Both the position numbers and the translations under genes were made by a program. The notes beneath the pieces are model-generated. The model did not search any database and was not told the origin of the DNA. It saw only the letters and a program-made list of their open reading frames with translations. A stretch of 64,000 bases of DNA from Bacteroidales bacterium (GTDB lineage: Bacteria; Bacteroidota; Bacteroidia; Bacteroidales; DTU049): the NCBI GenBank assembly GCA_026418905.1, contig JAOAAK010000003.1, positions 163,016-227,015 on the forward strand, written 5' to 3'. Below, one piece after another: positions 37,222-47,503 of this stretch; positions within the stretch are counted from its first letter, which is position 1; each line of letters opens with the position of its first letter.

Positions 37222-38390
37222 GAGGATGGCCTGGCTTTTTGAAAGGTGACCGTGTTTTGTGGATAATCAGTATCTTGTTATCCCTTATTTCTATTTTAGC
37301 TGTTTATAGTTCTACCGGAACTTTAGCTTTCAAATACAAAGGTGGTAATACTGAATATTTTGTAATAAAACATGTCCTCATTCTTCTCAGTGGCTTTATT
37401 ATTATGTATGTTGTTCACAACATTCCTTATAGTTTTTTCTCACGCATAAGCAACCTGCTATTTTATACCTCCATCGTCCTTCTTGTTATAACAATTTTTA
37501 GAGGTACTTCTTATAATGAAGCCTTACGATGGCTTACCATTCCTGGAATAAATATCAGTTTTCAAGCTTCAGATGTAGCCAAATTTTCACTCATCGTATA
37601 TCTTGCAAAAAATCTTGCTGTGTATGAAAATCAGATTACAAATTATCAATTTTTCTTAAAAAAGTTTATTCTTCCTGTCGTTGTTGTTTCATTGCTCATT
37701 TTGCCTAGTAATTTTTCCACAGCTGCTCTCATCCTTGTAGTGTGTATGTTAGTTATTTTCACATCTACCATACCGCTCAAAAACTTTTTTTATACGTCAG
37801 GTCTGCTTCTTGCAACTCTTTTAATAGCTATCCTTATTCTATATGCTTTGCCTAATAAAGGTCGTGTAGAAACTTGGAAAAGCAGAATTGAATCGTTCGT
37901 TAAGTACAAAGATGACCTTGAGAAAAACTACCAGTCCTTACAGGCTAAAATAGCTATTGCCTCTGGGGGCATGTTTGGAAAAATGCCTGGTAATTCTTCT
38001 CAGAAAAGCTTTCTTCCTAATCCTTTTTCTGACTTCATCTACGCATTCATTGCAGAAGAATATGGCATTTGGGGACCTATGATTATTCTTGTTCTTTATC
38101 TTATTTTGCTATACAGAACTATCGTAATTGCTAGAAAAAATGAAGGACGTTTTGGAATTTATATGTCATTGGGTATAGGTTTCATGTTGTTCCTTCAAGC
38201 TATGATTAACATGGGAGTCTCGGTAGGAATTTTCCCTGTGACTGGACAACCTTTACCCCTTGTCAGTATGGGTGGAACGTCTATTTGGTTCACCTGTCTT
38301 TCTCTTGGAATTATCCTTAACATTAGTCAACAAAATCAACAAGAACAACAAAATGAAGAACATTATGAAATCCCATCATCGCAAAACTAA
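37218..38390 (+). CDS. ftsW: Lipid II polymerase FtsW (SEDS family)
   Basis: 390 residues with about ten membrane helices. SEDS signatures: FRGTSYNEALRWLTIPGINISFQASDVAKF, the catalytic-Asp loop NPFSDFIYAFIAEEYGIWG, and the final PVTGQPLPLVSMGGTS. It polymerises lipid II at the septum together with FtsI. Its ATG overlaps the murD stop, and the murG start lies within its last codons. Confidence 0.94.
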   Translation: MRGWPGFLKGDRVLWIISILLSLISILAVYSSTGTLAFKYKGGNTEYFVIKHVLILLSGFIIMYVVHNIPYSFFSRISNLLFYTSIVLLVITIFRGTSYNEALRWLTIPGINISFQASDVAKFSLIVYLAKNLAVYENQITNYQFFLKKFILPVVVVSLLILPSNFSTAALILVVCMLVIFTSTIPLKNFFYTSGLLLATLLIAILILYALPNKGRVETWKSRIESFVKYKDDLEKNYQSLQAKIAIASGGMFGKMPGNSSQKSFLPNPFSDFIYAFIAEEYGIWGPMIILVLYLILLYRTIVIARKNEGRFGIYMSLGIGFMLFLQAMINMGVSVGIFPVTGQPLPLVSMGGTSIWFTCLSLGIILNISQQNQQEQQNEEHYEIPSSQN

Positions 38391-39504
38391 GCTTCTTTTT
38401 TCTGCAGGAGGCACTGGTGGACATATTTTCCCAGCTCTTGCCGTTGCTAAGTATATCAAAAATCATTTTCCTGAAACAGAGATACTTTTTGTTGGCTCTA
38501 AAGAACGAAAAGAGATGGAAATCGTTCCCCATCATGGTTTTCCAATTGTGGGTTTAAGCCTTCGAAGCGGTCTAAAAAGAAATCTATCCTTACACAACTT
38601 TAAAGTTCTCCGACAAACTTTTCAGAGCTTGAGAGAAATGAAAAAAATTCTTAAAGAATATAAACCTGATATTGTGGTGGGTTTTGGTGGCTACATCACA
38701 GGGCCTGTACTCAAAAAAGCTATCTGTTTTAATATACCAGTTGTTATTCAAGAGCAAAATGCCATACCTGGTTTAACAAACAGGCTTCTTGCACATAAAG
38801 CCAACTTTATTTTCACCGGTTTTGATGGGATGGATAAATATTTCGATGCAAGCAAAATCATACATACAGGAAATCCAGTTAGGGAAGATATCATCAATAA
38901 CGTATACTCCAGAGAAGAAGCCATTCGTCAACTTGGACTTAATCATGAATTACCAGTTCTTCTCGTTCTTGGTGGTACTTTAGGTTCAAGAAGTATCAAT
39001 CATGCCATGTTACAGATTCTTTGCGAACTCAATAGAAAGAATATTCAGGTTATATGGCAAACTGGTAAACATTATTATGTGAGTGCTAGAAATTTCGTCA
39101 TTTCTCGTGAATTGAAAGGATGTATCGTAGAAGAGTTCATCGAAGATATGCCACGAGCCTATGCAGCAGCAGATATTATCATTGCTAGAGCTGGCGCCTT
39201 AACATTAGCTGAACTGCAAGTGGTGGGGAAACCTTCGATTGTAATTCCTTCCCCTCACGTTACCAATGATCACCAAACTAAAAATGCACGTAAACTCTAT
39301 CAACGAAATGCTATCATTCTTCTCCATGATAGCGAAATAAATAACAAACTATTACCAACCATTGAAGAACTTCTCAACAATGCTGAACTGAGGCAAAGAC
39401 TTGCAAGCGAACTTAAAAAAATGGCCAATCCCGATGCAACAAATAAAATTGCACATCTCATCATGGAAATCGCTGAACTAAAAAAAATAAGTAAGCATGA
39501 GTAA
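38353..39504 (+). CDS. murG: UDP-GlcNAc:lipid I GlcNAc transferase MurG
   Basis: About 383 residues. Start taken at ATG 38353, which overlaps ftsW by 38 bases; 38365 is equally possible. A longer in-frame start at 38260 is rejected because its extra residues are ftsW sequence in another frame. Motifs: FSAGGTGGHIFPALAVA, VVGFGGYITGPVL, QEQNAIPGLTNRLLA, LVLGGTLGSRSINHA, RAGALTLAEL and PSPHVTNDHQTKNA. It makes lipid II on the cytoplasmic face of the membrane. Confidence 0.94.
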   Translation: MKNIMKSHHRKTKLLFSAGGTGGHIFPALAVAKYIKNHFPETEILFVGSKERKEMEIVPHHGFPIVGLSLRSGLKRNLSLHNFKVLRQTFQSLREMKKILKEYKPDIVVGFGGYITGPVLKKAICFNIPVVIQEQNAIPGLTNRLLAHKANFIFTGFDGMDKYFDASKIIHTGNPVREDIINNVYSREEAIRQLGLNHELPVLLVLGGTLGSRSINHAMLQILCELNRKNIQVIWQTGKHYYVSARNFVISRELKGCIVEEFIEDMPRAYAAADIIIARAGALTLAELQVVGKPSIVIPSPHVTNDHQTKNARKLYQRNAIILLHDSEINNKLLPTIEELLNNAELRQRLASELKKMANPDATNKIAHLIMEIAELKKISKHE

Positions 39505-40840
39505 AACGTATTACTTACTTGGAATTGGCGGTATAGGTATGAGTGCTATTGCTGAATTTTTGCTGCTTGAGGGACATGAGGTTTATGGCTTCGACGCTGC
39601 ATGCACCCCTTTGACTGAAAAACTTCAGCAAATGGGTGCAAAAATACACTATGAACCAGATCCAGAATCCATCCCTCAAAATATTGACGTGGTCATCTTT
39701 ACTCCTGCTATTCCTGACGATTTTGAAGAGTGGACTACAATAAAAAAATTACAAATTCCCATTTTAAAACGTATTGACTTCATTGGCCAGCTTGTAGCCG
39801 ATATACCAGTTATTGCAGTAGCTGGTACTCACGGAAAAACAACCGTTTCTGCCCTCATAGCACATACATTAAAACAAGTTCGCATACCCCAACTTAGTTT
39901 CATCGGAGGTATAGTCAAAAAATATGACACCAACCTGTTCTACGACAAAATGCCACAATGGGCTGTCGTTGAAGCTGATGAGTATGATCGTTCTTTCCTT
40001 AAATTATCCCCACGCCATGCTATCATCAATGCCATTGAAGCAGATCACTTAGATGTTTACGAAAATGAAGAAAAACTTTTTTCAGCTTTTTCTACATTCA
40101 TTAACAAAACTCATCCGCAAGGGGAAGTATGTATCTCACATGATGTACGCTTAAACAAGCTAGACGTATCTCGATCATTTTGCACATATGGCATAGAACA
40201 AGGACATGTTCAAGCTAGAAACATCTCCATAAATAATGGTAAAACAGAATTTGACGTCTACATGAATGAACAACCTTTTATAAAAAGCATTCAATTACCA
40301 TTTCCTGGCACCTACCAAATAAAAAATGCCCTTGCAGCTACTATTATGTTATCAAAAATTGGGCTTTCTGCTTCACAAATCAAAAATGGTATAGAAACAT
40401 TTCCGGGTATCAAGCGACGTTTCGATATAATTATAGAAACCGAACATGTAGTTTACATCGACGACTACGCACACCATCCAACAGAAATCAAATCATTGAT
40501 CGAAGCTATTCGTACATCATATCCTAGAAAATATATAAAAGGTATTTTTCAACCTCATCTCTACTCCAGAACGAGAGATCTGGCACAAGATTTTGCTGCC
40601 GTACTAGATTTGATTGACGAACCTCTTATCACAGATATTTACCCAGCACGAGAAAAACCAATACCCGGTATCGACCATGAATTTTTGCTTTCTCTTATGA
40701 AAAACCCACTTAAACGCTATGTCCCTTACGGTTCTATCCCTCAAGAAGCAAGAAATATCTCAGGAATTTTGCTTACTATAGGAGCTGGCAATGTGGATTT
40801 GCTCATCCCTGATATTGTAAAAAAAATCATTGAAAAATGA
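39497..40840 (+). CDS. murC: UDP-N-acetylmuramate-L-alanine ligase MurC
   Basis: 447 residues, complete three-domain Mur ligase: GIGGIGMSAIAEFL, VAGTHGKTTVSALI (ATP loop), EADEYDRSFLKL, NAIEADHLDVY, and the C-terminal KRRFDIIIETEHVVYIDDYAHHPTEI and FQPHLYSRTRDL. It overlaps murG by 8 bases and ftsQ by 4. No extra domain that could replace MurD is present. Confidence 0.96.
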   Translation: MSKTYYLLGIGGIGMSAIAEFLLLEGHEVYGFDAACTPLTEKLQQMGAKIHYEPDPESIPQNIDVVIFTPAIPDDFEEWTTIKKLQIPILKRIDFIGQLVADIPVIAVAGTHGKTTVSALIAHTLKQVRIPQLSFIGGIVKKYDTNLFYDKMPQWAVVEADEYDRSFLKLSPRHAIINAIEADHLDVYENEEKLFSAFSTFINKTHPQGEVCISHDVRLNKLDVSRSFCTYGIEQGHVQARNISINNGKTEFDVYMNEQPFIKSIQLPFPGTYQIKNALAATIMLSKIGLSASQIKNGIETFPGIKRRFDIIIETEHVVYIDDYAHHPTEIKSLIEAIRTSYPRKYIKGIFQPHLYSRTRDLAQDFAAVLDLIDEPLITDIYPAREKPIPGIDHEFLLSLMKNPLKRYVPYGSIPQEARNISGILLTIGAGNVDLLIPDIVKKIIEK

Positions 40841-41631
40841 GGAAGAAAAAACTATTTTTAATGATAGCTCTCATTCTTGCTATTTTATCAGGATGGCTCA
40901 TGTGGTTTGTTAATCAAACCTACTCCAATGAATATATTCAAAACATTCACGTCAGTATTCAAAATCCTTCTCAAAAAATCACGTATCAGGAGGAAGACAT
41001 TCTTAGCATTCTCACCCAGAAACACGGCAATCTACTTACGAGAAAAATTAAAGAAATCAATACCATGGATTTATTGTCAACATTAAGTAAACATCCATGG
41101 TTTAAAAACATTAAAATTTACCTTAAAAACCAAACATTATACATCGAACTAGGCATTAGAAATCCAATAGCAAGGCTATTCGATAGTCAGGGAAGATTTT
41201 ATTTTCTAGACGATGAAGGTTACGTATTACCTAGTCCCGACAAACCTGTCTTTAAAACACTTGTTGTTAATGGTAAAAACATACCATCTTACATTCCTGG
41301 TCTAAAATTAAGTTTGATCGATCATATTCCTTACGACAGCTTGCAAAAACTTAGTGTTTTATCTAAATTATACACGCTTACATATCATATCGAAAATGAC
41401 ACTCTCATGCGTGAACTCATTTCACAAGTGTACATCAAAAGTCCGAATCAATTTGAACTCATCACTTTTATAACCCAACAACCTTTGATGTTAGGGGATA
41501 TCGATGATCTGAAAACAAAGTTTACCAACATTCGCTACTTTTTCAAATATGGTATTCCCCAAATTGACATAGAGAAATATGCAAGTTTTCATTTTCAATA
41601 TATAAACCAAGTCGTTGGAATTAGAAAATAA
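40837..41631 (+). CDS. ftsQ: Division protein FtsQ
   Basis: 264 residues: short cytoplasmic tail, one membrane helix (LFLMIALILAILSGWLMWFV), a POTRA-like segment (YQEEDILSILTQKHGNLLTRK...HPWFKNIKIYLKNQTLYIELG) and a beta domain (FYFLDDEGYVLP). It connects FtsL/FtsB to FtsA in the divisome. Position between murC and ftsA confirms the call. Confidence 0.88.
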   Translation: MRKKKLFLMIALILAILSGWLMWFVNQTYSNEYIQNIHVSIQNPSQKITYQEEDILSILTQKHGNLLTRKIKEINTMDLLSTLSKHPWFKNIKIYLKNQTLYIELGIRNPIARLFDSQGRFYFLDDEGYVLPSPDKPVFKTLVVNGKNIPSYIPGLKLSLIDHIPYDSLQKLSVLSKLYTLTYHIENDTLMRELISQVYIKSPNQFELITFITQQPLMLGDIDDLKTKFTNIRYFFKYGIPQIDIEKYASFHFQYINQVVGIRK

Positions 41632-41638
41632 TAGTCAT

Positions 41639-42907
41639 ATGAAAAATAAAAATGATTTTTTAGTAGGGCTTGATATCGGAACAACCAAAATCGCTGTCAT
41701 AGTTGGTCAATTAAATGATTTCAAAAAGCTCAACGTATTAGGGCATGCCGTCGTAGAATCGCCCGGAGTAAAGAGAGGAGTCATACACAACATTGATAAG
41801 ACCGTTGAAGCTATTAGGACAGCAGTTGAGATAGCAGAACGACAAAGCAGAACAGAAATCCATCAAGTCAATGTTGGTATAGCTGGCCAACATATTCGTA
41901 GTTTACATCAGATTCAAAGTGTCATAAGGAATAATCCAGAAGAAGAAATTTCACAACAAGAAATCAATGATCTGATTAAAAACATGTATAGACTCAACCT
42001 CAATCCGGGTGAAGAAATTATTCATGTCATTCCTGAAGAATATATAGTAAACGGCGAACATGATATCAAAGATCCAGTAGGTATGATCGGTTCATCGATG
42101 GACGTAAAATTTCATATCATTACTGGTTCCATGTCTGCCATTGCTAACATTCAGAAATCTGTCAATAAAGCCGGACTTCACATCAACGATCTGATTCTAG
42201 AACCATTGGCTAGCAGTTATGCAGTCTTGAGTGAAGAAGAGAAAGAAGCTGGTGTTGCATTGATCGACATTGGTGGAGGCACTACAGATCTAGCCATATT
42301 TGTAGATGGTATTCTCGTCCATTCTGCAGTGATTCCCTTCGGTGGTGATATTATCACTGAAGATATCAAGGTGGGACTTTCTATTTTGCGAAATCACGCT
42401 GAAGCACTTAAAATAAAATTCGGAAATGCACTTCCAGACGAAGTAAAAGATGATGTCTACATTTCCATACCTGGATTAAAAGGAAGATCTCCTAAAGAAA
42501 TATCCATGAAAAACCTTTCACTAATAATTCATGCAAGAACTGAAGAAATTCTAGAATTTATATATAACGAAATCAAAAATGCTGGTTTTCATAGGAAACT
42601 CATCGCAGGTATTGTTTTAACAGGAGGTGGATCTCAGTTGAAAAATATTGCTCAATTGTGTCAATTCGTTACCGGAATGGAAACTCGCATAGGTTACCCT
42701 ACCGAACATTTGGGTAATTCCGTATCTAAAGAGCTACATCAGCCCATGTATTCTACATCCATAGGACTTATCCTGCATGAAGTTTATATGGAAGAAAATG
42801 TTTCCGTCAATGAGAACACTCCCAATCAAGGCGGTCGTGAAGTAAAAGGATTTTTCAGAAAACTCATTCAAAAAAGTTCAAAATTTTTTGAAGATGACAT
42901 TGAATAA
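41639..42907 (+). CDS. ftsA: Division protein FtsA
   Basis: About 422 residues from ATG 41639. An upstream in-frame ATG at 41615 lies inside ftsQ and adds eight non-conserved residues. Actin-fold motifs: FLVGLDIGTTKIAVIVG (phosphate 1), the 1C domain with GVKRGVIHNIDKTVEAI, VALIDIGGGTTDLAIF (phosphate 2) and IVLTGGGSQLKNIAQL (adenosine). The C terminus ends in a basic amphipathic stretch (FFRKLIQKSSKFF) that should bind the membrane. It tethers FtsZ. Confidence 0.95.
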   Translation: MKNKNDFLVGLDIGTTKIAVIVGQLNDFKKLNVLGHAVVESPGVKRGVIHNIDKTVEAIRTAVEIAERQSRTEIHQVNVGIAGQHIRSLHQIQSVIRNNPEEEISQQEINDLIKNMYRLNLNPGEEIIHVIPEEYIVNGEHDIKDPVGMIGSSMDVKFHIITGSMSAIANIQKSVNKAGLHINDLILEPLASSYAVLSEEEKEAGVALIDIGGGTTDLAIFVDGILVHSAVIPFGGDIITEDIKVGLSILRNHAEALKIKFGNALPDEVKDDVYISIPGLKGRSPKEISMKNLSLIIHARTEEILEFIYNEIKNAGFHRKLIAGIVLTGGGSQLKNIAQLCQFVTGMETRIGYPTEHLGNSVSKELHQPMYSTSIGLILHEVYMEENVSVNENTPNQGGREVKGFFRKLIQKSSKFFEDDIE

Positions 42908-42913
42908 TTAAAA

Positions 42914-44374
42914 ATGAAAAATATGGAAAATATGTTGACGAATATTCAGATTGTAGATGAAGATGCAACCAACCCCATTATTAAAGTAATGGGCGTGGGA
43001 GGAGGTGGTAGTAATGCCGTTAATCACATGTTCAAACAAGGAATCTATGGAGTTGAATTTGTCGTGGTAAATACTGATAATCAAGCTTTAAGTATTAGCC
43101 CTGTACCCATTAAAATCCAAATTGGCAAAAAACTCACACGTGGTAGGGGAGCAGGAAATGACCCCATGAAAGGTCGCGAAGCAGCCATGGAAAACTTGGA
43201 CGAAATTCGGGCCGTGCTCGAACGAAACACGCAAATGCTTTTTATTGCTGCAGGTATGGGTGGTGGAACCGGCACAGGCGCTGCTCCTGTTATTGCAAAA
43301 CTTGCACAAGAAATGGGAATACTTACGGTTGGGATCGTAACTCGTCCATTTTCGTTTGAAGGCAAACTAAGAAAAAAACACGCCGAAGAAGGCATTGAAG
43401 AACTGAAAAAACATTGCGACTCGTTAATTATCATCAGCAACGATAAAATTAGAGATCATTTTGGTAATCTTAAGTTTTCAGAAGCCTTTGCAAATGCCGA
43501 TAATATTCTCACTATAGCTGCCAAAGGCATAGCAGAAATTATTACCGTACCAGGCTACGTTAACGTGGACTTTGAAGATGTTAAAACCGTCATGAAAGGA
43601 AGTGGCATGGCTATTATGGGAACCGGTATCGCAGAAGGCCAAAATAGAGCTCAAAAAGCTGTAGAAGCTGCAATTCACTCACCACTTCTGGACGACATCG
43701 ATTTACAAGGAGCTCAAAAGATTCTTCTCTATATCTCGACCAGTGAAGAAGAGCTTACCATGGACGAAATTAAAGACATTACAGACTATATTCAGTACGC
43801 AACAGGCAATATTGCCGACATCATTTGGGGTAACGGTTATGACTCCTCTCTTGGCAAAGCTCTATCAGTAACCATCATAGCTACCCAATTTCAACATGAA
43901 CAGCTGTATTCCTCTGCATCTTCTCAAATTATATCTCTTAACGAAAGGAATAATTTAGAGCAAACTGAACAAGAACCATTTGTCATAACCACTAAAAATC
44001 AACAATCGACTCATTCAGAAAGTGAAAATCTAAATTCAACCTCACATACCTCCAACAAAACCTCAATCGATGTTACCTTACCCCCTGCTCCATTATCTAA
44101 TACTCCAATTCAGAATCAAACCAAAGAGGAAGAAAAACTACTCAAGGAAAAAACCATAGAAAAAAGATTGAAAAATTTCAATTCACCACTTCTTAAAAAT
44201 ATAAACATATCTGAGCTTGAAGATGTTCCTGCATATCTGAGAAAAGGTATCACTCTTAACAAAGAAATACCTTCGGATATGGTATCCATAAGTAGTTTCA
44301 CTCTAAACATAGACGAAAACAAGAACATAACTCTCAAAGAAAATAATTCTTTCCTACACAACAACGTCGACTAG
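42914..44374 (+). CDS. ftsZ: Division tubulin FtsZ
   Basis: 486 residues. GTPase domain: GVGGGGSNAVNHM, tubulin signature GGGTGTGAAPVIA (near residue 117), T7 loop YVNVDFEDVKTVM. A Ser/Thr/Gln-rich disordered linker covers about 330-425. The FtsA-binding peptide DVPAYLRKGI is near residue 440, followed by an unusual further 40 residues. It is the last gene of the dcw cluster; the next gene converges 8 nt away. A second in-frame Met (MENMLTN) four codons in may also be used. Confidence 0.97.
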   Translation: MKNMENMLTNIQIVDEDATNPIIKVMGVGGGGSNAVNHMFKQGIYGVEFVVVNTDNQALSISPVPIKIQIGKKLTRGRGAGNDPMKGREAAMENLDEIRAVLERNTQMLFIAAGMGGGTGTGAAPVIAKLAQEMGILTVGIVTRPFSFEGKLRKKHAEEGIEELKKHCDSLIIISNDKIRDHFGNLKFSEAFANADNILTIAAKGIAEIITVPGYVNVDFEDVKTVMKGSGMAIMGTGIAEGQNRAQKAVEAAIHSPLLDDIDLQGAQKILLYISTSEEELTMDEIKDITDYIQYATGNIADIIWGNGYDSSLGKALSVTIIATQFQHEQLYSSASSQIISLNERNNLEQTEQEPFVITTKNQQSTHSESENLNSTSHTSNKTSIDVTLPPAPLSNTPIQNQTKEEEKLLKEKTIEKRLKNFNSPLLKNINISELEDVPAYLRKGITLNKEIPSDMVSISSFTLNIDENKNITLKENNSFLHNNVD

Positions 44375-44382
44375 GTAATTCT

Positions 44383-47151
44383 TTAGTTTTTAATAATTTT
44401 AAAAACTTCTATGGCGGAGGTGGGTAATTTTTTTATTTTCAAAACATAGACACCTTTACTCAGGCCTGCCAGAGAAAGCTCAACTTTATCCTCTGAAAAA
44501 CTTCGATAAATCAATTTTCCATCAATTGACTGAAGTTCGACTTCAGATTGTTCAGCTATGACAAATAACTTATCTTTAACAGGATTAGGGTATACCTGAA
44601 CACGCCTAAGACTTTGATCGTTTCGCTGAGACAAGATGGTGGTAAAATTATTCACTATAGGCAAACGGATGTAGGATGGGTAATCAGGTGAAAATCGATA
44701 TGTTATTTGTGCTGGCAAAGCGTGGTAACGTATTCCTTGAAACACATAACCTGATGTATCACCAGGTTTCCAAAGAAAAAATTCTCCCGAATTAAGGGGA
44801 ATGTGTGGATTGGACTGATATCTAGGATAATTACTGCTACTGAGCAATATTTTGATTTTGTGATTTCTCCCAAAAATATGTCCCATCGGGAGAAGTCTAA
44901 ATTTTAAGTAATAATAAGTATCTTGCAGGGCATTGGAAAAAACTGCTTGATCCGGATCACCATGATCTACTATTGCCTGAGCATAATCCCTTGCTCTAAC
45001 GTTAACAGTTCCTTCTGTAACAAACATCTCTCTACCATCTGGATAAACATCAATAATTCGCATCATGACATCGAAATTAATATAGGATGAAACTCCATGA
45101 TAACCTTTAACATAGACTGCAGCCTCAGGAAAACCTACGACCACCAAGGTATCAAGCAATGGAGATGTTTCAAAAGCTAGAACATCGTTTCGATTCATGG
45201 TATAAGGAGCATATTGTGGATTTGCTAGATTGATGGAGCCTTGAGATTTTTTTCCGCCTCCTGGCACTTCTGGAATCATGTTATTTCCACCTACGGTAAT
45301 TACAGGATCATGAGGATTGCTATTATAACTCAACACACCCTCCTCTGCGAAAGGAGGTAATGTCGATATATATCGATTACCATGTAAATATAAATACATA
45401 AAACTAACACCCTGCTTTAAAGGAAAGGAATCAACTCCAACCCAATAATTTCCGACTTTTTGATTATATGGATCATTATCTGGTCCCGTAATATATAAAC
45501 GCACTGGAGGTAATGAATCAAAACGTGTAGGATTGAACGGAACAATAGAATGATCGAACTGAAAAATAGGATTTTCAAGCTGATTTATAGGAACATATGT
45601 CTCAATGATATTACTTCCTAACTTCAATTCACAAGGAATATTCGGCAAAGCTTCCTTACCTCCAAGAAAATTCAAAAAGCGATAATACGGCGTATAATAA
45701 TTTCTTGATGGTATTCTGATCAGGATACCTCCAAGATCTTGCCATCGAGTCGATGCTGGAATAAAGAAATAAGGTTCACCCCCCAAGTGTGTGCGAAACC
45801 ACCCCAAAAGCTCAGAACTATAAATCCGATCCAATGGCAGTTGTCCTTGCTCAAATTCATCGAAACTTACTTTGAGCAAATAAGTTACGTTTTCAGGATA
45901 GGTAATATCACCAGTTTTTCTAGTAGTAATGGTCTGATGAGCCCATGGACCAATAACAAGAACATGCTTTAAATGAGGATAAGTAGCCCTTATACGGTTA
46001 AACGTTTCTATTTGCCCATCTATAAAAATATCCCACCATCCTGTCAGGTGGTAAACAGGTACATTCATATTATAATAACGACTAATAGTACCAGAAGAGT
46101 CACTTTCTCCATTATTATTAATTGGTGCCTTTGAAATATCCAAGTCTTTTGCGAGAAAACTTGTTGGATATGATCCTGAAAACATAAATCCGTTTTTTTT
46201 CTCCAACATAAAAGAAAGCAAACTGTCAGTTAATTCTTGGAAATTCTGATAACCATAATCCTTTGGTGTATGAATAGTATTACTATAAGAAGTATCAAGA
46301 TCATTCATGCTTTCATCTAGGACCGACAATTGACCACGAAGCCAACCATCCACTAAAGAATATCTAAACACTCCATTATTAAACAAAGTCGTATTAAAAT
46401 GTTCACCCGTTGCAACAAGGGGCATCAGACAAGATAATGGGTTTTGTTGAGTAAATGGAATAGATGCAGCCGCCTGAAACTGTGAATTACCCAAAGCCGA
46501 TGCACCAAACATTCCGATCTTCCCATTGCTGATTAGAAAAGATTCTTTAAGACCATCGTTGTTTATATCATATTCTCTTTTAAGGCTATCTCGAATGTAA
46601 AACAACACATCACGACCATCAGTATGATGCAAGGTATTGGATGGATCAGAAATTGGATATGGATCCATGGGTAAAGTTAGCTGAGGATGGTAAGAATATT
46701 TCTCCCATCCATCGCTATACATAGGAAAATACATACCCTCACTTGCATACCTTCCTCGCATATCTTGATAAATAAAAGCATAGCCAAAGATGGAAAAAAT
46801 GCTTCCCATCACCTTGTCGGAAGATTTATCATATGGCGTTCGACTTAAAATGACAGGAAGCTGAAAAGATGAAATTTCAGTTACCGTATCATAAACAACG
46901 TACTGGGTTCCTCTTGCAATCAGCTCGATCATGTAGCTCTGTCCATTTATATCTACAGGTACCAAAACACAATCTTGCAATATGGGCAAATAGATATCTG
47001 TTGACAACAAAATTCCATCCTTCGTAGGTATCTGTATGGTTCTAATTTCGCGCATCTCATCAGTATTATCGAGTTGACCATTCAGGCAAACTTGAGCTTT
47101 CAGACCAAGCCACACAACAACAAACAGGAAAAATAATGTTGTTTTTTTCAT
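44383..47151 (-). CDS. Secreted CocE/NonD-type (S15) hydrolase with T9SS sorting domain
   Basis: 922 residues. Signal peptide (residues 1-20), alpha/beta hydrolase of the X-Pro dipeptidyl-peptidase/CocE family: ATKDGILLSTDIYLP-type entry (PTKDGILLSTDIYLP), YQDMRGRYASEGMYFPM, nucleophile elbow GMFGASALGNSQ with Ser218, Asp in HLTGWWDIFIDGQ, His in VIGPWAHQT. A jelly-roll C-terminal domain typical of the family (ARDYAQAIVDHG, LLPMGHIFGRNHKIKILLSSSNYPRY) covers about 600-830. The last ~75 residues are a T9SS type A sorting domain (VQVYPNPVKDKL...GVYVLKI). It is likely a cell-surface or secreted peptidase or ester hydrolase; the substrate is unknown. An insertion of about 40 residues precedes the first strand (DCVLVPVDINGQ region). 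Confidence 0.88.
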   Translation of the reverse strand: MKKTTLFFLFVVVWLGLKAQVCLNGQLDNTDEMREIRTIQIPTKDGILLSTDIYLPILQDCVLVPVDINGQSYMIELIARGTQYVVYDTVTEISSFQLPVILSRTPYDKSSDKVMGSIFSIFGYAFIYQDMRGRYASEGMYFPMYSDGWEKYSYHPQLTLPMDPYPISDPSNTLHHTDGRDVLFYIRDSLKREYDINNDGLKESFLISNGKIGMFGASALGNSQFQAAASIPFTQQNPLSCLMPLVATGEHFNTTLFNNGVFRYSLVDGWLRGQLSVLDESMNDLDTSYSNTIHTPKDYGYQNFQELTDSLLSFMLEKKNGFMFSGSYPTSFLAKDLDISKAPINNNGESDSSGTISRYYNMNVPVYHLTGWWDIFIDGQIETFNRIRATYPHLKHVLVIGPWAHQTITTRKTGDITYPENVTYLLKVSFDEFEQGQLPLDRIYSSELLGWFRTHLGGEPYFFIPASTRWQDLGGILIRIPSRNYYTPYYRFLNFLGGKEALPNIPCELKLGSNIIETYVPINQLENPIFQFDHSIVPFNPTRFDSLPPVRLYITGPDNDPYNQKVGNYWVGVDSFPLKQGVSFMYLYLHGNRYISTLPPFAEEGVLSYNSNPHDPVITVGGNNMIPEVPGGGKKSQGSINLANPQYAPYTMNRNDVLAFETSPLLDTLVVVGFPEAAVYVKGYHGVSSYINFDVMMRIIDVYPDGREMFVTEGTVNVRARDYAQAIVDHGDPDQAVFSNALQDTYYYLKFRLLPMGHIFGRNHKIKILLSSSNYPRYQSNPHIPLNSGEFFLWKPGDTSGYVFQGIRYHALPAQITYRFSPDYPSYIRLPIVNNFTTILSQRNDQSLRRVQVYPNPVKDKLFVIAEQSEVELQSIDGKLIYRSFSEDKVELSLAGLSKGVYVLKIKKLPTSAIEVFKIIKN

Positions 47152-47503
47152 TTTTTTTAAAATTACAACTATCTCGAATTATGATATGACTTTGTTACAC
47201 ATGAATTTTTTTCTACCATGCTATTTTTAACAAAAAAATGACTCATTATAAATTAATCCAGGACATTTATAAAATGATCGATTGTTCTTCGGTAAAATTA
47301 TCAGTCATTTTCCTACCATAAAACACATTATTTTCTCAAACATTAACCTATGAGAAAACCCTTAGTTAGCTTTATATATCTTCAAATTAGAATGTAGATT
47401 TTTCCCGTGAAAAATTAGATAAAATCATCAAATAAAATTATCTAATTTCACTGTTACTGTTGCGACGATCAATATCTAATTTTATTCTATTCAAACGAAG
47501 TTT
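47152..47503. other. Intergenic region between divergent T9SS cargo genes
   Basis: About 350 bp that should hold the promoters of the S15-type hydrolase and the beta-propeller gene. No exact TAnnTTTG element was found on either strand. The one clear structure is the inverted repeat at 47412-47448. Confidence 0.5.
47412..47448. repeat. Inverted repeat with 11-bp arms upstream of the beta-propeller gene
   Basis: AAATTAGATAA at 47412-47422 and its complement TTATCTAATTT at 47438-47448, separated by 15 bp. A further half-site, TATCTAATTT, lies around 47473-47483. The AT-rich arms and the extra half-site suggest a protein-binding operator rather than a terminator; there is no T-tract. Confidence 0.6.

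Noticed and set aside
38260..38352. Longer N terminus for MurG starting at 38260
   Set aside because: The extra residues are ftsW sequence read in another frame; the conserved MurG start (AGGTGGH region) is only about a dozen residues after 38353.
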